Shown: positions 45,919-55,775, numbered from the stretch's first letter. The stretch: DNA of 64,000 nucleotides from Orbaceae bacterium lpD01 (GCA_036251705.1 CP133959.1:1401195-1465194), one strand, 5' to 3'. The notes: generated from the letters alone by a model not told the origin. Program-made: numbers and translations.

Positions 45919-46440
45919 TTATGATTTCTTGATTTCAACTTCGCTGGCACGCACATGGATTAACAGATTATAGGTCTTGCCGACACCCTCGATCTCAGTT
46001 ATGTCGAGCCAATAAGCCTGCCCACTGTCTGCTCCAGCGAAATGGGCAATGACCGCAATAAATTGGGTTTTGGGGTCGACGGGTATCGGTTTAAGCGTTT
46101 TGTATTCACCCGGCTCAACCGTATAATCCTGATGATCGATATAATTTTTAGCTAAAATTTTATCTAATGGTTCGGTGGCAATTTGATAATAATCGGTACT
46201 GAATAATTTAGAGTCCTCATTTAGAAACACCAGCTGAATATCGGTTGGCGTGGCTTCACCATTATAATTAGGATTAATATCGTTATCAGCTAATAAGGTC
46301 AGAGTGATTTCGGTTGGGTTGTTATCTGGATAGCCAACGGGTACACTCGGATCAGTGATGACCTGATAAAGTTTTTTCGTTGTTTCGCAGCCACCTAGCA
46401 AGGTGCAAAATATCAGCAGTAACACGCCCCCTAATCGCAT
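45919..46440 (-). CDS. tssJ: T6SS outer membrane lipoprotein TssJ
   Basis: This encodes 173 residues. The N-terminal lipoprotein signal has lipobox LGGC (Cys18). The rest has a transthyretin-like beta pattern, with ITLTLLADNDINPN and YKTLKPIPVDPKTQFIAVIA. TssJ sits in the outer membrane and docks onto the TssM periplasmic end. I chose the ATG at 46440 because the frame further upstream runs inside tagH; the 10-base overlap with tagH keeps the two coupled. Confidence 0.9.
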   Translation of the reverse strand: MRLGGVLLLIFCTLLGGCETTKKLYQVITDPSVPVGYPDNNPTEITLTLLADNDINPNYNGEATPTDIQLVFLNEDSKLFSTDYYQIATEPLDKILAKNYIDHQDYTVEPGEYKTLKPIPVDPKTQFIAVIAHFAGADSGQAYWLDITEIEGVGKTYNLLIHVRASEVEIKKS

Positions 46441-47687
46441 GATAGAGAGCCCTGTTGATCCTGTTGATTCTGTAGCTCGCGCATCTGGCGATCGTAAGCG
46501 TGCGCATAGACTTCCCAAAACAGTTTATCGAAGCCTTTCTGGCGTTTTGAGCGCAGCTCATCATAATAACGACTATAAATATCCCAAGCCCAAGCACTAT
46601 CCATCGCGGTTTTATCACTATGGCGTCGATAACGGGCAAAACGGGTAATTAAGGCCTGGGGTGAAAAAGCCGCCAGCAGGGCGGACAGGGCTTCGGAAAT
46701 AGCCTGTTGATTGGCTTGATGATGTAACTTAATGTAAGCTAAACTTTCGGCAATGGCCGAGGGTGCCGAGAGATGCACCGGACATTTGTCGGTTGAGTAT
46801 AAAAGATTAATCGTCTCTTGATAGCTTTGATTTAAACGTAGCGGATTATCTTCAGTTGGGCGCAGCTGTTTATCCGCTAAATGGGGATTATTACTGTGTA
46901 AATCTTTCAGTCCCTCAATCACTTGCTTTAGGCTATCACCGATCTCCTCCAGCAATTCATAGGCCTCCTGACTATTGTTCAAAGGCAGTGTGCTGCTCAG
47001 TCCCTGATAGAGTGGATAAATGGCGACATTGATTAAGCGATCTTCCTCATTTAGGCACTGTCCCGTCTGCGGATTGAGGTTGATTGACTGAGCTAACAGA
47101 TTATGGTTCGATTGCTGAAATAGCTTAGCTTGCTGGTCGGCCGGCCTGGTTGTTGTGGTTATTTTTTCAGCATCGAGCACTTTTATGGGATCAAGTGGCA
47201 TTGGCGCGACCACCTCAGCGGTGCTGTGTCTGGTTTGTACTGCGTCAGTGTGTGCAGTGTTAGTCGGTTCTCTGCTAAGAATATCGTTTAACGGATCTGC
47301 GTGATTGGCAATCATCTCTTCCGGTCGCATGGCTAAAGGATCGTCCGTTAGCTGACCACTTTTATTGATGTGCACCCGTAGGGTCAGTGCACCTAACTGT
47401 ACCTGATCTCCCTGCTGTAAACGAATCGGCTTGTTATTTTGAAACAAATCAATATGATTGAGTTGCAAATTAGCGGCCAACGCCTTGAGACAGTAATGGC
47501 CATCGATGAGCACGATTTGCGCATGACAGTTTTCAATCTGGCCATGCTGGTCTTGTAGCGACCACTCATTATTCTCGTCACAACCAATCAGGCCACCTGC
47601 CATGTCAAGCAGCGCAGAAGCGGATTGACCACTGGCTAAATATTGACTGTTTAATACCTGAAGGGTTAATGTATCTGATGTATTCAT
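46431..47687 (-). CDS. tagH: T6SS FHA-domain protein TagH (Fha/VasC)
   Basis: This encodes 418 residues. The FHA domain (about residues 15-95) has GGLIGCDENNEWSLQD and NCHAQI, the phosphothreonine-binding strands. The middle is variable and low complexity (residues 130-240). The C-terminal part, from about 250, fits the Fha/TagH helical domain (DKLFWEVYAHAYDRQM near the end). Fha proteins regulate T6SS assembly, in some systems through threonine phosphorylation; no PpkA-like kinase or PppA-like phosphatase is seen in this window. The ATG at 47687 has AGGAA upstream; the frame open further left of it is inside tssG. Confidence 0.85.
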   Translation of the reverse strand: MNTSDTLTLQVLNSQYLASGQSASALLDMAGGLIGCDENNEWSLQDQHGQIENCHAQIVLIDGHYCLKALAANLQLNHIDLFQNNKPIRLQQGDQVQLGALTLRVHINKSGQLTDDPLAMRPEEMIANHADPLNDILSREPTNTAHTDAVQTRHSTAEVVAPMPLDPIKVLDAEKITTTTRPADQQAKLFQQSNHNLLAQSINLNPQTGQCLNEEDRLINVAIYPLYQGLSSTLPLNNSQEAYELLEEIGDSLKQVIEGLKDLHSNNPHLADKQLRPTEDNPLRLNQSYQETINLLYSTDKCPVHLSAPSAIAESLAYIKLHHQANQQAISEALSALLAAFSPQALITRFARYRRHSDKTAMDSAWAWDIYSRYYDELRSKRQKGFDKLFWEVYAHAYDRQMRELQNQQDQQGSLSCD

Positions 47688-47689
47688 AA

Positions 47690-48667
47690 TTATTCCTGTA
47701 CAGTAATCAGGGCGAAAGGAGCAATCGACGATTTGCCTAAAAAACATGTCCAACCTAAATAACTCTCTGTATTGGCGCTTAATTTCAGATCTTTGATCTG
47801 ATTGTTGGCGAGGATTAAACAGAGATCCCACGCCAGTTGATCGCGCAGAATAAACGAGACAAAGTTGACTAAAGCGGCGTATAACGATCCGGTGGGTAAA
47901 AACTGTTTCATTTGTGCAAAACTTAAGTCACTGATTGTTAACTTAAACTTGCCGTTATTGTCCGGCATACGACTTCCGGCAATAAAATTTTTACCGAGTA
48001 CGCAATTCTGTACGCCAATTCGGTTACGCTGAGGGTCTGGGATATTGACCCAGCGAAATTGCCAAGATCGAATCTCGACCTGGCTAAGTGAAAAACAGTG
48101 TGAGATAAGCGTCGCTATTAATTGCGGTGAGCGTCCTGAATTAGCCAAAATACCGGCGTAGGTGAGCATTTTATTTCGATCAATCAATAAGGCATCACGC
48201 ATCATGCGTGATTCTAGTCCGACTAACGCATACATTTTCGCTGAAAACTGGTCCCGTCCGGCAGGCTGAAAACAGATAAAATAGCGGTATTTGCGCCAGA
48301 TCTTATATAGGTAGCTGGCTAAGCGGTGATGAAATAGATTAAACAGCGTGATCATTCTCGGATCTTCTGCCAGCTCTTCCCAGGCCATATCATCCAGATA
48401 ATAGCTGGGTAAGGGCGAATGGGCGCCCGTTAAGCTAAGAAAGGGCGTTTTAATCTGTAGCTGGTCGTTGACGATGGTTACTGAGGTGATATCACGCGTA
48501 ACAAAGGCTAAAGTTGAGTCACTGATAAATCGAATCGGATCTTGATCGGGTGAGTAATCAAGTAATGTATCCACGTCGATACCTTGCGCCTTGTAGAGCA
48601 ACTCGACGAGCTGAAAAAATTGATAGCGCTCAGCGTCGGCCGGGATTAGTGATTGATCAACTGCCAT
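47690..48667 (-). CDS. tssG: T6SS baseplate protein TssG
   Basis: This encodes 325 residues of the VasB/ImpH family. Features are RYQFFQLVELLYKAQ, FLSLTGAHSPLPSYYLDDMA (family core 'LTGxxGPLPxHYxE') and LFHHRLASYLYKIWRKYRY. TssG forms the baseplate wedge with TssF and TssE. It overlaps the tssF end by 22 bases, which suggests coupled translation. Confidence 0.93.
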   Translation of the reverse strand: MAVDQSLIPADAERYQFFQLVELLYKAQGIDVDTLLDYSPDQDPIRFISDSTLAFVTRDITSVTIVNDQLQIKTPFLSLTGAHSPLPSYYLDDMAWEELAEDPRMITLFNLFHHRLASYLYKIWRKYRYFICFQPAGRDQFSAKMYALVGLESRMMRDALLIDRNKMLTYAGILANSGRSPQLIATLISHCFSLSQVEIRSWQFRWVNIPDPQRNRIGVQNCVLGKNFIAGSRMPDNNGKFKLTISDLSFAQMKQFLPTGSLYAALVNFVSFILRDQLAWDLCLILANNQIKDLKLSANTESYLGWTCFLGKSSIAPFALITVQE

Positions 48668-50364
48668 TGGTAAACCTCATGCGTTGATGCATTGACTAGA
48701 TTGAGAAAATGAAATGAGTTCACTGCCGCATAGCCTGCATAAAAATGCGCAATGATCGCGCCAAACAGATACATTTCGCCTTCACTATTAAAAGCGTCCG
48801 GCGAGATACGTAGCGTGGATTCATAGCCACCAATCACCGCGTCGGTAAACGTATATTGAGCCGGCACTGCGTCAAATTGCACAATCCCTTGTAACAATTT
48901 TTCCAGTCCCTTCTCGGCTCGTGCGCTATAGCGGGTGGTGAAATTGTAGTTTTTTAAAATTTGGCAGAGTGAGGTTTTATTGAGCAGCGATAAATAGTTT
49001 AACGATAACGATGAGATGGTACTCCACTGTTGGCTGGCATTTAAATTGGGTCGTATAGCGCGCGAGGGATAAGTCACATTGCGCACCTGAATATAATTCG
49101 GTATTGAATCATCGGTACGACAGATATCGCCGATCCGCAGATGCTGAGCGATATCATTATTACTACACCGTGCCCGGATTGAGATCACCTCTTGCTGATG
49201 GTTAATCAGTGTTTCATCACCTCGTACAAAAGCAATGGAATACTGAATTTTATCACTGTTCAGCGTAGGCTGCTGATGAAGATGATAGTAAAAAGGGTGC
49301 TGCTGCTTATTCTGTTCAAGTTGATGATGAAAGCTATCGAATAGTGCATAGTGGCGGCTTTGTTGATTTAACCAACCCGTGACCTGGTCGATGGCAAAGA
49401 GTTCATAACAATCCTGATGCTGAAAATCAATTGTCAACGGATAGGTGGTTTTTCTGCCATCAAGCAGAATCGGTTCGCAGTCGTATTCAAACAGATTGAT
49501 GGCCGGTACACAGTTACTTTTTATTAAATCAGGGGCGATTTTGACTGTCGCCGGTAAGGCCTGGCTAAACTTTAGCGTTAAGGTCAAATCACGGGTCGTG
49601 ATTTGACTAAAATAGTCAGGTATACCTTGAATATCAAAGAATAAAAAACCTTCCGGAAAACAGAAATACTCATGCAGTAACCGATAGCCATTAAAGGTAT
49701 TGCCTGGATAAACGAGCATGGCCTCTTCATTGTCAAAGCCAACTGGCTGAAAGCGAAGTGCCGGTAGAGCAAAGGTATTTTCGTCAATCATCAGCATCGC
49801 TTGGCTCAGGTACTGAGAAAACCACAGATAAAGTTGCGAACCGGCATGCGCATCCGATCCGCAATAAAGACGCAATTTATCTAGTTCATCAGGACATAAA
49901 TTGACAGGGTGATGGGCGTGAAAGTGAATAGCCAGTTCATCACCGTCACGCTGTGTGACCTTTGTAATATTAAAAGGACTGACCCAAGTATCGCGACACA
50001 CGCTAAAAGTGCAACTTGTCTCTCCGGCCGAGGCAGGTTGACTCTGCACGGTGCTACCGGCGGTGATTAAGGTCGTATGATCGTGTTGATTATTGAAGGC
50101 TAATATCGTCAGGCTTGGCGTCTGCTGTAGATAGTTTGGCCACAGAATATTCATTAAACTGGCGGTTAACTGTGGATAAGCCTGTTCAAGCTTTGTATTC
50201 AGTAATGCGGTCAGATAGGTTAAACCATCTAAGGTACGGTTGATATCTGGATCAAACGAAGGTTCAGACAGAAAATGGGATAACTGAGGATAAGCCTGCG
50301 TAAACTGTTTGCTGTCCTGATAGAGATAGTCTCGCTCCTGCTTGAGCCTATGATCCTTAGTCAT
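48646..50364 (-). CDS. tssF: T6SS baseplate protein TssF, operon copy
   Basis: This encodes 572 residues of the VasA/ImpG family. The N-terminus has LKQERDYLYQDSKQFTQAYP, and QAYPQLTASLMNILWPNYLQ is the family core. The ITAGSTVQSQ and DIQGIPDYFSQI segments recur in TssF proteins, and it ends in the usual GEMYLFGAIIAHFYAGYAAV block. TssF with TssG forms the baseplate wedge. It is the ordinary operon copy; a second TssF lies at 54024-55775. Confidence 0.93.
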   Translation of the reverse strand: MTKDHRLKQERDYLYQDSKQFTQAYPQLSHFLSEPSFDPDINRTLDGLTYLTALLNTKLEQAYPQLTASLMNILWPNYLQQTPSLTILAFNNQHDHTTLITAGSTVQSQPASAGETSCTFSVCRDTWVSPFNITKVTQRDGDELAIHFHAHHPVNLCPDELDKLRLYCGSDAHAGSQLYLWFSQYLSQAMLMIDENTFALPALRFQPVGFDNEEAMLVYPGNTFNGYRLLHEYFCFPEGFLFFDIQGIPDYFSQITTRDLTLTLKFSQALPATVKIAPDLIKSNCVPAINLFEYDCEPILLDGRKTTYPLTIDFQHQDCYELFAIDQVTGWLNQQSRHYALFDSFHHQLEQNKQQHPFYYHLHQQPTLNSDKIQYSIAFVRGDETLINHQQEVISIRARCSNNDIAQHLRIGDICRTDDSIPNYIQVRNVTYPSRAIRPNLNASQQWSTISSLSLNYLSLLNKTSLCQILKNYNFTTRYSARAEKGLEKLLQGIVQFDAVPAQYTFTDAVIGGYESTLRISPDAFNSEGEMYLFGAIIAHFYAGYAAVNSFHFLNLVNASTHEVYQWQLINH

Positions 50365-50395
50365 AATGTCCTTGATAGTATTGCGTCGCCATGGT

Positions 50396-50818
50396 TTAGA
50401 TAACGTTCAGTTTATTATCGTTTAAATGAATATCAATATTGATGCGGTCTGATTCGCTGAGTTGATCCAGATAAGCCATAACAGTAAAGTAATGGGCAAA
50501 GGTGAGCGGATCTTGTCTGACGGTAACATTGACTTGACTAATTCTCGGCTCATACTGCTCAATACAGTATTGAATAGAATAACAAATCGCATGTTGGATC
50601 TCCTCACTACCTAATAAGGCATCATTAATATCAATGATGCCGAGTTCTCGGCTGCCGTGACACTCGCCTGGTCTGGCATTAAAAATACGTTGCAGATTAT
50701 GTTTAATCGAGACAATCAGAGCCGCCTTACCGCTTGTGGCAGATAGATTATCTTGCCGTAAACGTTCAAATAAACTGGCTTTATTGGTATCTGTGCGCCA
50801 GCGGCGTAACGCAGCCAT
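50396..50818 (-). CDS. tssE: T6SS baseplate protein TssE (gp25-like)
   Basis: This encodes 140 residues. The gp25/lysozyme-like core has LQRIFNARPGECHGSRELGI, the standard TssE motif, and IDINDALLGSEE. TssE sits at the baseplate and starts sheath polymerisation. AAGGAG lies 8 bases before the ATG, six bases behind tssC. Confidence 0.93.
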   Translation of the reverse strand: MAALRRWRTDTNKASLFERLRQDNLSATSGKAALIVSIKHNLQRIFNARPGECHGSRELGIIDINDALLGSEEIQHAICYSIQYCIEQYEPRISQVNVTVRQDPLTFAHYFTVMAYLDQLSESDRINIDIHLNDNKLNVI

Positions 50819-50824
50819 AACTAA

Positions 50825-52306
50825 TTACTCCTTATCCAGACGTCCAATCAGCGATAAATCCGTATAAGAGCCCATAAACTTCATATGTGGACGTAAGTGT
50901 AGGCGAGTTTTTGACCAGCCAGGTTCACCAGGAATATCAGTGACTTCAAGACGAATCGCTCTAAAGGGGCGACGACAACGTACATCTGTCGGTGGGTTTT
51001 CCTGATCCGAGACATACTGTTTCAACCAGATATTCAAAAAACGCTCCATATCGACCGACTCTTTGTAAGAACCAATCTCTTCGCGCTGAATCACTTTTAG
51101 ATAATGCGCTACCCGGGTGGCTAACATAATGTAGGGCAGCTGGGTGCCCAATTTTTGATTGGTCTCTGCTGCTTTGCCCTCCTCGGTATTGGGGAAGGTC
51201 TGGGCTTTTTGCACTGATTGAGCGGAGAAGAAGGCGGCATTATCCGAACCTTTACGCATGGTTAAAGCAATAAAACCTTCTTCGGCTAATTCAAATTCAC
51301 GGCGATCAGTAATTAAGGTTTCAGTTGGGATCTTGGTTTGCAATTCGCCCATGGCTTCAAAAACATGTACCGGCAGATCTTCAACCGCGCCACCACTTTG
51401 TGGACCGATAATATTAGGACACCAGCGATATTTAGCAAAGCTCTCCGTTAAACGTGTAGCCAGCGCAAACACCGAATTAGACCAGAGATAGTGCTCATGA
51501 TTGTGGCTGACATCCTCCTGATAGGCGAAGGTTTTAATCGGATTTTCGCTAGGGTGATAAGGTAACCGGGCAAGATGTCTGACCGTGGTTAACCCCAACA
51601 TCCGTGAGTCTTCAGCCTCGCGCAATGAACGCCATTTGGTATACACCGGACTTTCAAAAATAGAACTTAACTCTTTGATGGTCGACAACTCGGTATAACT
51701 ATCAATACCAAAAAATTTAGGTGAGACTGACGATAAGAAGGGCGCGTGTGCCATACTGCCGACAGCAGAAACATACTGCAGTAACTTCATATCCGGTGCG
51801 CTGGCGGTAAACTCATAATCAGCGATGACAGCACCGATCGGTTCGCCACCAAACTGACCATATTGATCGGAATAAACATGCTTATAAAAACCAGATTGAG
51901 TAATTTCTGGCGCAAATTCAAAATCTTCTAGCATTTCGTCTTTGGTGACGTAGAGCAGGTTAACTTTAATATTTTCTCTAAAATCGGTACGATCAATCAA
52001 TAGCTTCAAGCCTCGCCAAGAGGATTCAATTTTCTGTAAAGTTGGGTTATGTAAAATTTCATCGACTTGTCGGCCTAGTTTGGCATCGAGTTCAGCAATC
52101 ATGCGATCGACAAGCTGCTTATTGATGGGTTCGTCCGCATTATCGGTATCGAGTAAATTAGCAATCAGCGCGGCAATACCTTGTTTAGCAATGTCATAGC
52201 TTTCGTCAGTCGGGGCGTAATTGGTTTGTGCAGCAATCTGATCGAGAAGACTACTACAATTAAATATTTCTGCTTCAGAAGCGGTGTTAAGTGCTGCTTT
52301 TGACAT
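50825..52306 (-). CDS. tssC: T6SS sheath protein TssC (VipB)
   Basis: This encodes 493 residues. The large-subunit sheath pattern is clear: IESSWRGLKLLIDRTDF, GEPIGAVIADYEF, FLSSVSPKFFGIDSY and YLKVIQREEIGS. The C-terminal TDIPGEPGWSKTRLHLRPH block is invariant in the family. The protein pairs with TssB in the contractile sheath. I chose the ATG at 52306, spaced 9 bases from AAGGA; an ATG 9 bases upstream overlaps that site. Confidence 0.96.
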   Translation of the reverse strand: MSKAALNTASEAEIFNCSSLLDQIAAQTNYAPTDESYDIAKQGIAALIANLLDTDNADEPINKQLVDRMIAELDAKLGRQVDEILHNPTLQKIESSWRGLKLLIDRTDFRENIKVNLLYVTKDEMLEDFEFAPEITQSGFYKHVYSDQYGQFGGEPIGAVIADYEFTASAPDMKLLQYVSAVGSMAHAPFLSSVSPKFFGIDSYTELSTIKELSSIFESPVYTKWRSLREAEDSRMLGLTTVRHLARLPYHPSENPIKTFAYQEDVSHNHEHYLWSNSVFALATRLTESFAKYRWCPNIIGPQSGGAVEDLPVHVFEAMGELQTKIPTETLITDRREFELAEEGFIALTMRKGSDNAAFFSAQSVQKAQTFPNTEEGKAAETNQKLGTQLPYIMLATRVAHYLKVIQREEIGSYKESVDMERFLNIWLKQYVSDQENPPTDVRCRRPFRAIRLEVTDIPGEPGWSKTRLHLRPHMKFMGSYTDLSLIGRLDKE

Positions 52307-52371
52307 AATTACCATTCCTTTTTATAACCATCCGTTTATCGACATACCAATAAACTGCTTAATCAATAGTG

Positions 52372-52872
52372 TTACACTTTATCCGATGACAGCAGGTTCA
52401 GTTCCTGAAGTAATTGTTCCCGACTGGCTTCATCATTGAGAATAGCTTCTAATTGTGCTCGGAAAGCCGGTTTATTACCTAATGGACCTTTTAACGCGAC
52501 AAGCGATTCGCGCAATGCGAGCAGTTTTTTTAGTTCAGGCACCGAATTGGCAATACTGTCCGGTGAGAAATCTTTCAGATTGTTGACTTTCAGTTTGATT
52601 GGCATTTCTGATTCAACACGTTCATCCAGCCGGTTGCGGACAGCGAACTCCAGTTCAATATCCGAACTTGCCATCACGGCATCAAAATTATTCTTGTCAA
52701 TTGAGATAGGCTTACGCTCTTCAAGTGGTCGATCCTGCGGCTTGCCGGCAAAATCACCTGTAACTAACAAGTGTAGTGGCAGCTCTTTTTCAGCGACTTG
52801 GCCATTGGTTTCTGTGGTGTATTTGATGTTGATACGCTCTTTTGGCGCAACACTCCCTTCTTTATTTGTCAT
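52372..52872 (-). CDS. tssB: T6SS sheath protein TssB (VipA)
   Basis: This encodes 166 residues, the small sheath subunit. The N-terminus has KERINIKYTTETNG, followed by ELPLHLLVTGDFAGKPQDRP, a family hallmark; the C-terminal helix (AQLEAILNDEASREQLLQEL) includes the segment that TssH pulls on. It is the first gene of the leftward operon. AGGAA lies before the ATG. Confidence 0.96.
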   Translation of the reverse strand: MTNKEGSVAPKERINIKYTTETNGQVAEKELPLHLLVTGDFAGKPQDRPLEERKPISIDKNNFDAVMASSDIELEFAVRNRLDERVESEMPIKLKVNNLKDFSPDSIANSVPELKKLLALRESLVALKGPLGNKPAFRAQLEAILNDEASREQLLQELNLLSSDKV

Positions 52873-53427
52873 AAAATCATTCCTTTTTTGATAGGAGAAT
52901 CCAATTAAATTTAGCCACTAGATGCCTTTTTGTGTCTCGGTAAGTCAAGGTTTTTTCTAGCTTTTTTTAACAAAGAATAGAAAATATACCGTAAACGCTT
53001 AATAATTATTAGCTAAAGTGATTTAAAAATGCAATCAAATTATTTGTAAAATTTATCTTGGAACGTAATTTTTATTTAATTATTTAAATCAAAAGCTTAG
53101 TCAATTGCTGACTGTGTAAGGTTTTAGCCTTTTTTTTATGTGTAAAATATTTTTTTGTAAATATTTATGTTGTTTTTTTGATCAGTTTGTGCTCTACTTA
53201 CGTCCAGTATTTTGTCTTTGTTGTTGATTTATTAAAAATATTTTAACGCAAATAACTGACGTTTTTATAAGTAAAAACGTTATATGACAAGGAAAAACGA
53301 TTATTTAATCGACTCGTTGATTGTTTCTTCTCATCTAGAATCGGCAATCAAGGTAGCATTGGTGTTTTATGGAAGTTTTATAAAAAATTATCCATATTTT
53401 ATTTCAGCAAATGTTAAGGAGAATGTT
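52873..53427. other. 555-base divergent intergenic region between tssB and hcp
   Basis: Very AT-rich and without a convincing gene. It must hold promoters for both T6SS transcripts. The hcp ribosome binding site AAGGAG lies at its right end. I see no -24/-12 sigma-54 element of the TGGCAC-N5-TTGC type. A short AAGG/CCTT hairpin with a run of eight T lies near 53118-53138 and may be a terminator or attenuator. Confidence 0.4.
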
Positions 53428-53940
53428 ATGTCAACACCGTGTTTTGTTGCAATCAAGGGAAAGACACAAGGCAATATTACCGAAGGTGCCTATACCTTAG
53501 AATCGGTTGGGCAAGGGTTTATTGAAGGTCACGAAGATGAAATGATTGTGCAGGCCGTTGAACATGAAGTGTTTGTGCCAACCGATCCGCAATCTGGTCA
53601 GCCTTCTGGTCAGCGTCAACATCGACCGCTCGTGCTAACGGTTGCTTTAAACAAAGCCATTCCACTGCTTTACAATGCCTTAGCCTCTGGTGAAACCTTA
53701 ACTGAAGTGACTTTAAAATGGTATCGTACTTCGCCGGATGGTAAACAAGAGCATTTTTTCACTACCTCGCTAGAAGATGCCACCATTGTCAATATCGACC
53801 TGAATATGCCTAATAGTCAAGATCCGGCGCTCGCCAGTTTTACTCAGCTCATAAAGATTAGTCTGGCCTATCGTAAAATTGGCTGGGAGCATACTGTATG
53901 TGGCACTTCCGGGGCGGATGACTGGCGTAAACCGGCTTAG
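53428..53940 (+). CDS. hcp: T6SS tube protein Hcp (TssD)
   Basis: This encodes 170 residues. The start STPCFVAIKGKTQGNITEGA and the IVQAVEHEVFVPTDPQSGQ segment are typical Hcp1/VC-type, as is the strand LTEVTLKWYRTSPDGK. Hcp hexamers stack into the inner tube. The frame upstream is open for 48 codons, but AAGGAG sits 7 bases before the ATG at 53428 and the family starts there. First gene of the rightward T6SS operon. Confidence 0.96.
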   Translation: MSTPCFVAIKGKTQGNITEGAYTLESVGQGFIEGHEDEMIVQAVEHEVFVPTDPQSGQPSGQRQHRPLVLTVALNKAIPLLYNALASGETLTEVTLKWYRTSPDGKQEHFFTTSLEDATIVNIDLNMPNSQDPALASFTQLIKISLAYRKIGWEHTVCGTSGADDWRKPA

Positions 53941-54023
53941 TCGTATCATTCTCACTGAGAAGCAGCGCTGTTAGCCAAACGGGCGTCGCTGCTTAGTCTG
54001 TTTGAGTGAAGGGAACCAGGGCG

Positions 54024-55775
54024 ATGGATTTAAAAGATTACTTTCGCGACGAGTTAAACTACCTTCGTGCGCTAGCCAAAGCACATTCAAAGCAAAATTC
54101 ACTGTTTCAGGATTTTTTAACCGCCTTCGATAACGAGGGGGATATTGAATTTTTATTTGAAAATTTCGCCTTTTTGATGGCTAAACTGCGTCAGCAGGTC
54201 GACGATGCTTTTCCGCAAATCACTCAGAATCTATTATCGCGCGTGTGGCCGACACCGATTCGGCCATTGCCTTCTACGGCAATCTTGAAATTCTGTCCGA
54301 AATCAGCTGATATCCACCAGATTTCAGCTGGTTCAACGGTGAAAAGTCAGGCTATTGCGGGCGAGTACGCGCTGTTTCGGACAGTGCGTGAGATAGCAGT
54401 GATACCGCTGGAAGTCAAAAGCTGTCATTTACAAAACAGTCCAACCGCCTGCAAAATGAGCTTAACCTTAATCTGGCATGGCTCCTTGACCGACAATCAA
54501 ATCTGGTCGCCATTGCCGATCCCATTTCTGCTCAGCGCTGACACACAGTTGGCTGGATTACTCCAACTGTGGTTTCAGCAGTATCTCTGTCAGGTAAGTG
54601 TCAGTGATGCGGATCAGGTTTATGCGCTTCCTTGCCAGGTGGTACAAAACTTCCAGCCAGCACCGGATAAACTGGTGCTACCGCTCGCTATCAAACTATT
54701 TTGGCGTCTGCAGCTGCTGCAGGAGTACTTTCATCTGCCACATGTGAATGATTTTATGACGATCGATTTAAGTGCCGCCTTGACACAGCTTAAGCTGGAT
54801 GAAACCAGATCGTTTACTCTGACTTTTCAGTTTGACACGCCACTGCTCATCGATGATCCACTGGATAACCAATCGGCATTTTTGACTAACTGTGTACCGG
54901 TGATCAACCTTTATCCACATCATACACCAATGTTTGCGTTTCACCTAGGTCAGAGTGACTATCGGTTGGATTTAGCCAACGGTAAGCGTATCTATCAGAT
55001 CAATGCCGTTTACTCACCGTTAGAGCCGGCCTACCGCTCCGAGCGAGGTGACAACATTCAGTACTGGCCGATCACCCAATTTACCGCCCATCACTTTGGT
55101 GCGGATAATCCTATTTTTTATCAAACCATGTTCCGATCCAATGTGGTTGGCCAACCTGAGCATATCATGACGTTTATTGATAGTCAGGGTGAGCGGGTGA
55201 CAGAATTTTCACAGCAGAACTATCTTTGCGATCTGTTGGCCACCGATGGCGATAAGGCAGCAAAATTACAGATTGGCGATATCAATCTGCCGACACTGAG
55301 TATTACCAATAACCTAAAATTTCACAATATTACCCGACCGACGCCGGAAATCTTACCGTTACTCGACAGCGAGCGTCACTGGTCAATGATTTCTCATTTT
55401 TCGTTAAGTCCTCTGTTTATCAAAGATATGGCGGCGATTAAGCAGTTGATTAGCGATTTTAATTATCACGGTGATTTGAATGTGCCTTTTAAGCAGCGTA
55501 TTGATAAACAGTTGCAAGGCTTGATTGCGATGGACGCCAAACTGATTGACTGGATATTTGACGGGGTGATGAAAAGGGGCATTGAAATGACCGTGACCTG
55601 CGATCCTAGTCATTTTGTTAATGAAGGTGAGATGTATCGCTTTGGCTTCATCCTAGCCAATGTACTGCCATTTTGCCTGACCAGTAATAATTTTTTAATG
55701 ATGAAAATAGTTAACAGCCAAACCGGGCGGATCTGGGTGCTCGCGCCGATTAGAGGGAGCCGGGAGCAAATCTAG
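54024..55775 (+). CDS. Second TssF-family baseplate protein
   Basis: This encodes 583 residues. The N-terminus DLKDYFRDELNYLRALAKAH, FLMAKLRQQVDDAFPQITQN and LLSRVWPTPIRPLPS match the TssF core, as does ISAGSTVKSQ. The C-terminus has VNEGEMYRFGFILANVLPF, equivalent to the same place in TssF at 48646. The two paralogues diverge strongly elsewhere. It is full length, with no stop or shift, and lies between hcp and vgrG in the effector operon, an unusual place. I chose the ATG at 54024; an ATG 18 bases earlier lacks a site. Confidence 0.82.
   Translation: MDLKDYFRDELNYLRALAKAHSKQNSLFQDFLTAFDNEGDIEFLFENFAFLMAKLRQQVDDAFPQITQNLLSRVWPTPIRPLPSTAILKFCPKSADIHQISAGSTVKSQAIAGEYALFRTVREIAVIPLEVKSCHLQNSPTACKMSLTLIWHGSLTDNQIWSPLPIPFLLSADTQLAGLLQLWFQQYLCQVSVSDADQVYALPCQVVQNFQPAPDKLVLPLAIKLFWRLQLLQEYFHLPHVNDFMTIDLSAALTQLKLDETRSFTLTFQFDTPLLIDDPLDNQSAFLTNCVPVINLYPHHTPMFAFHLGQSDYRLDLANGKRIYQINAVYSPLEPAYRSERGDNIQYWPITQFTAHHFGADNPIFYQTMFRSNVVGQPEHIMTFIDSQGERVTEFSQQNYLCDLLATDGDKAAKLQIGDINLPTLSITNNLKFHNITRPTPEILPLLDSERHWSMISHFSLSPLFIKDMAAIKQLISDFNYHGDLNVPFKQRIDKQLQGLIAMDAKLIDWIFDGVMKRGIEMTVTCDPSHFVNEGEMYRFGFILANVLPFCLTSNNFLMMKIVNSQTGRIWVLAPIRGSREQI

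Noticed and set aside
53284..53427. A 48-codon N-terminal extension of Hcp
   Set aside because: Family Hcp proteins start at MSTPCF, and the only good ribosome binding site lies directly before that ATG.
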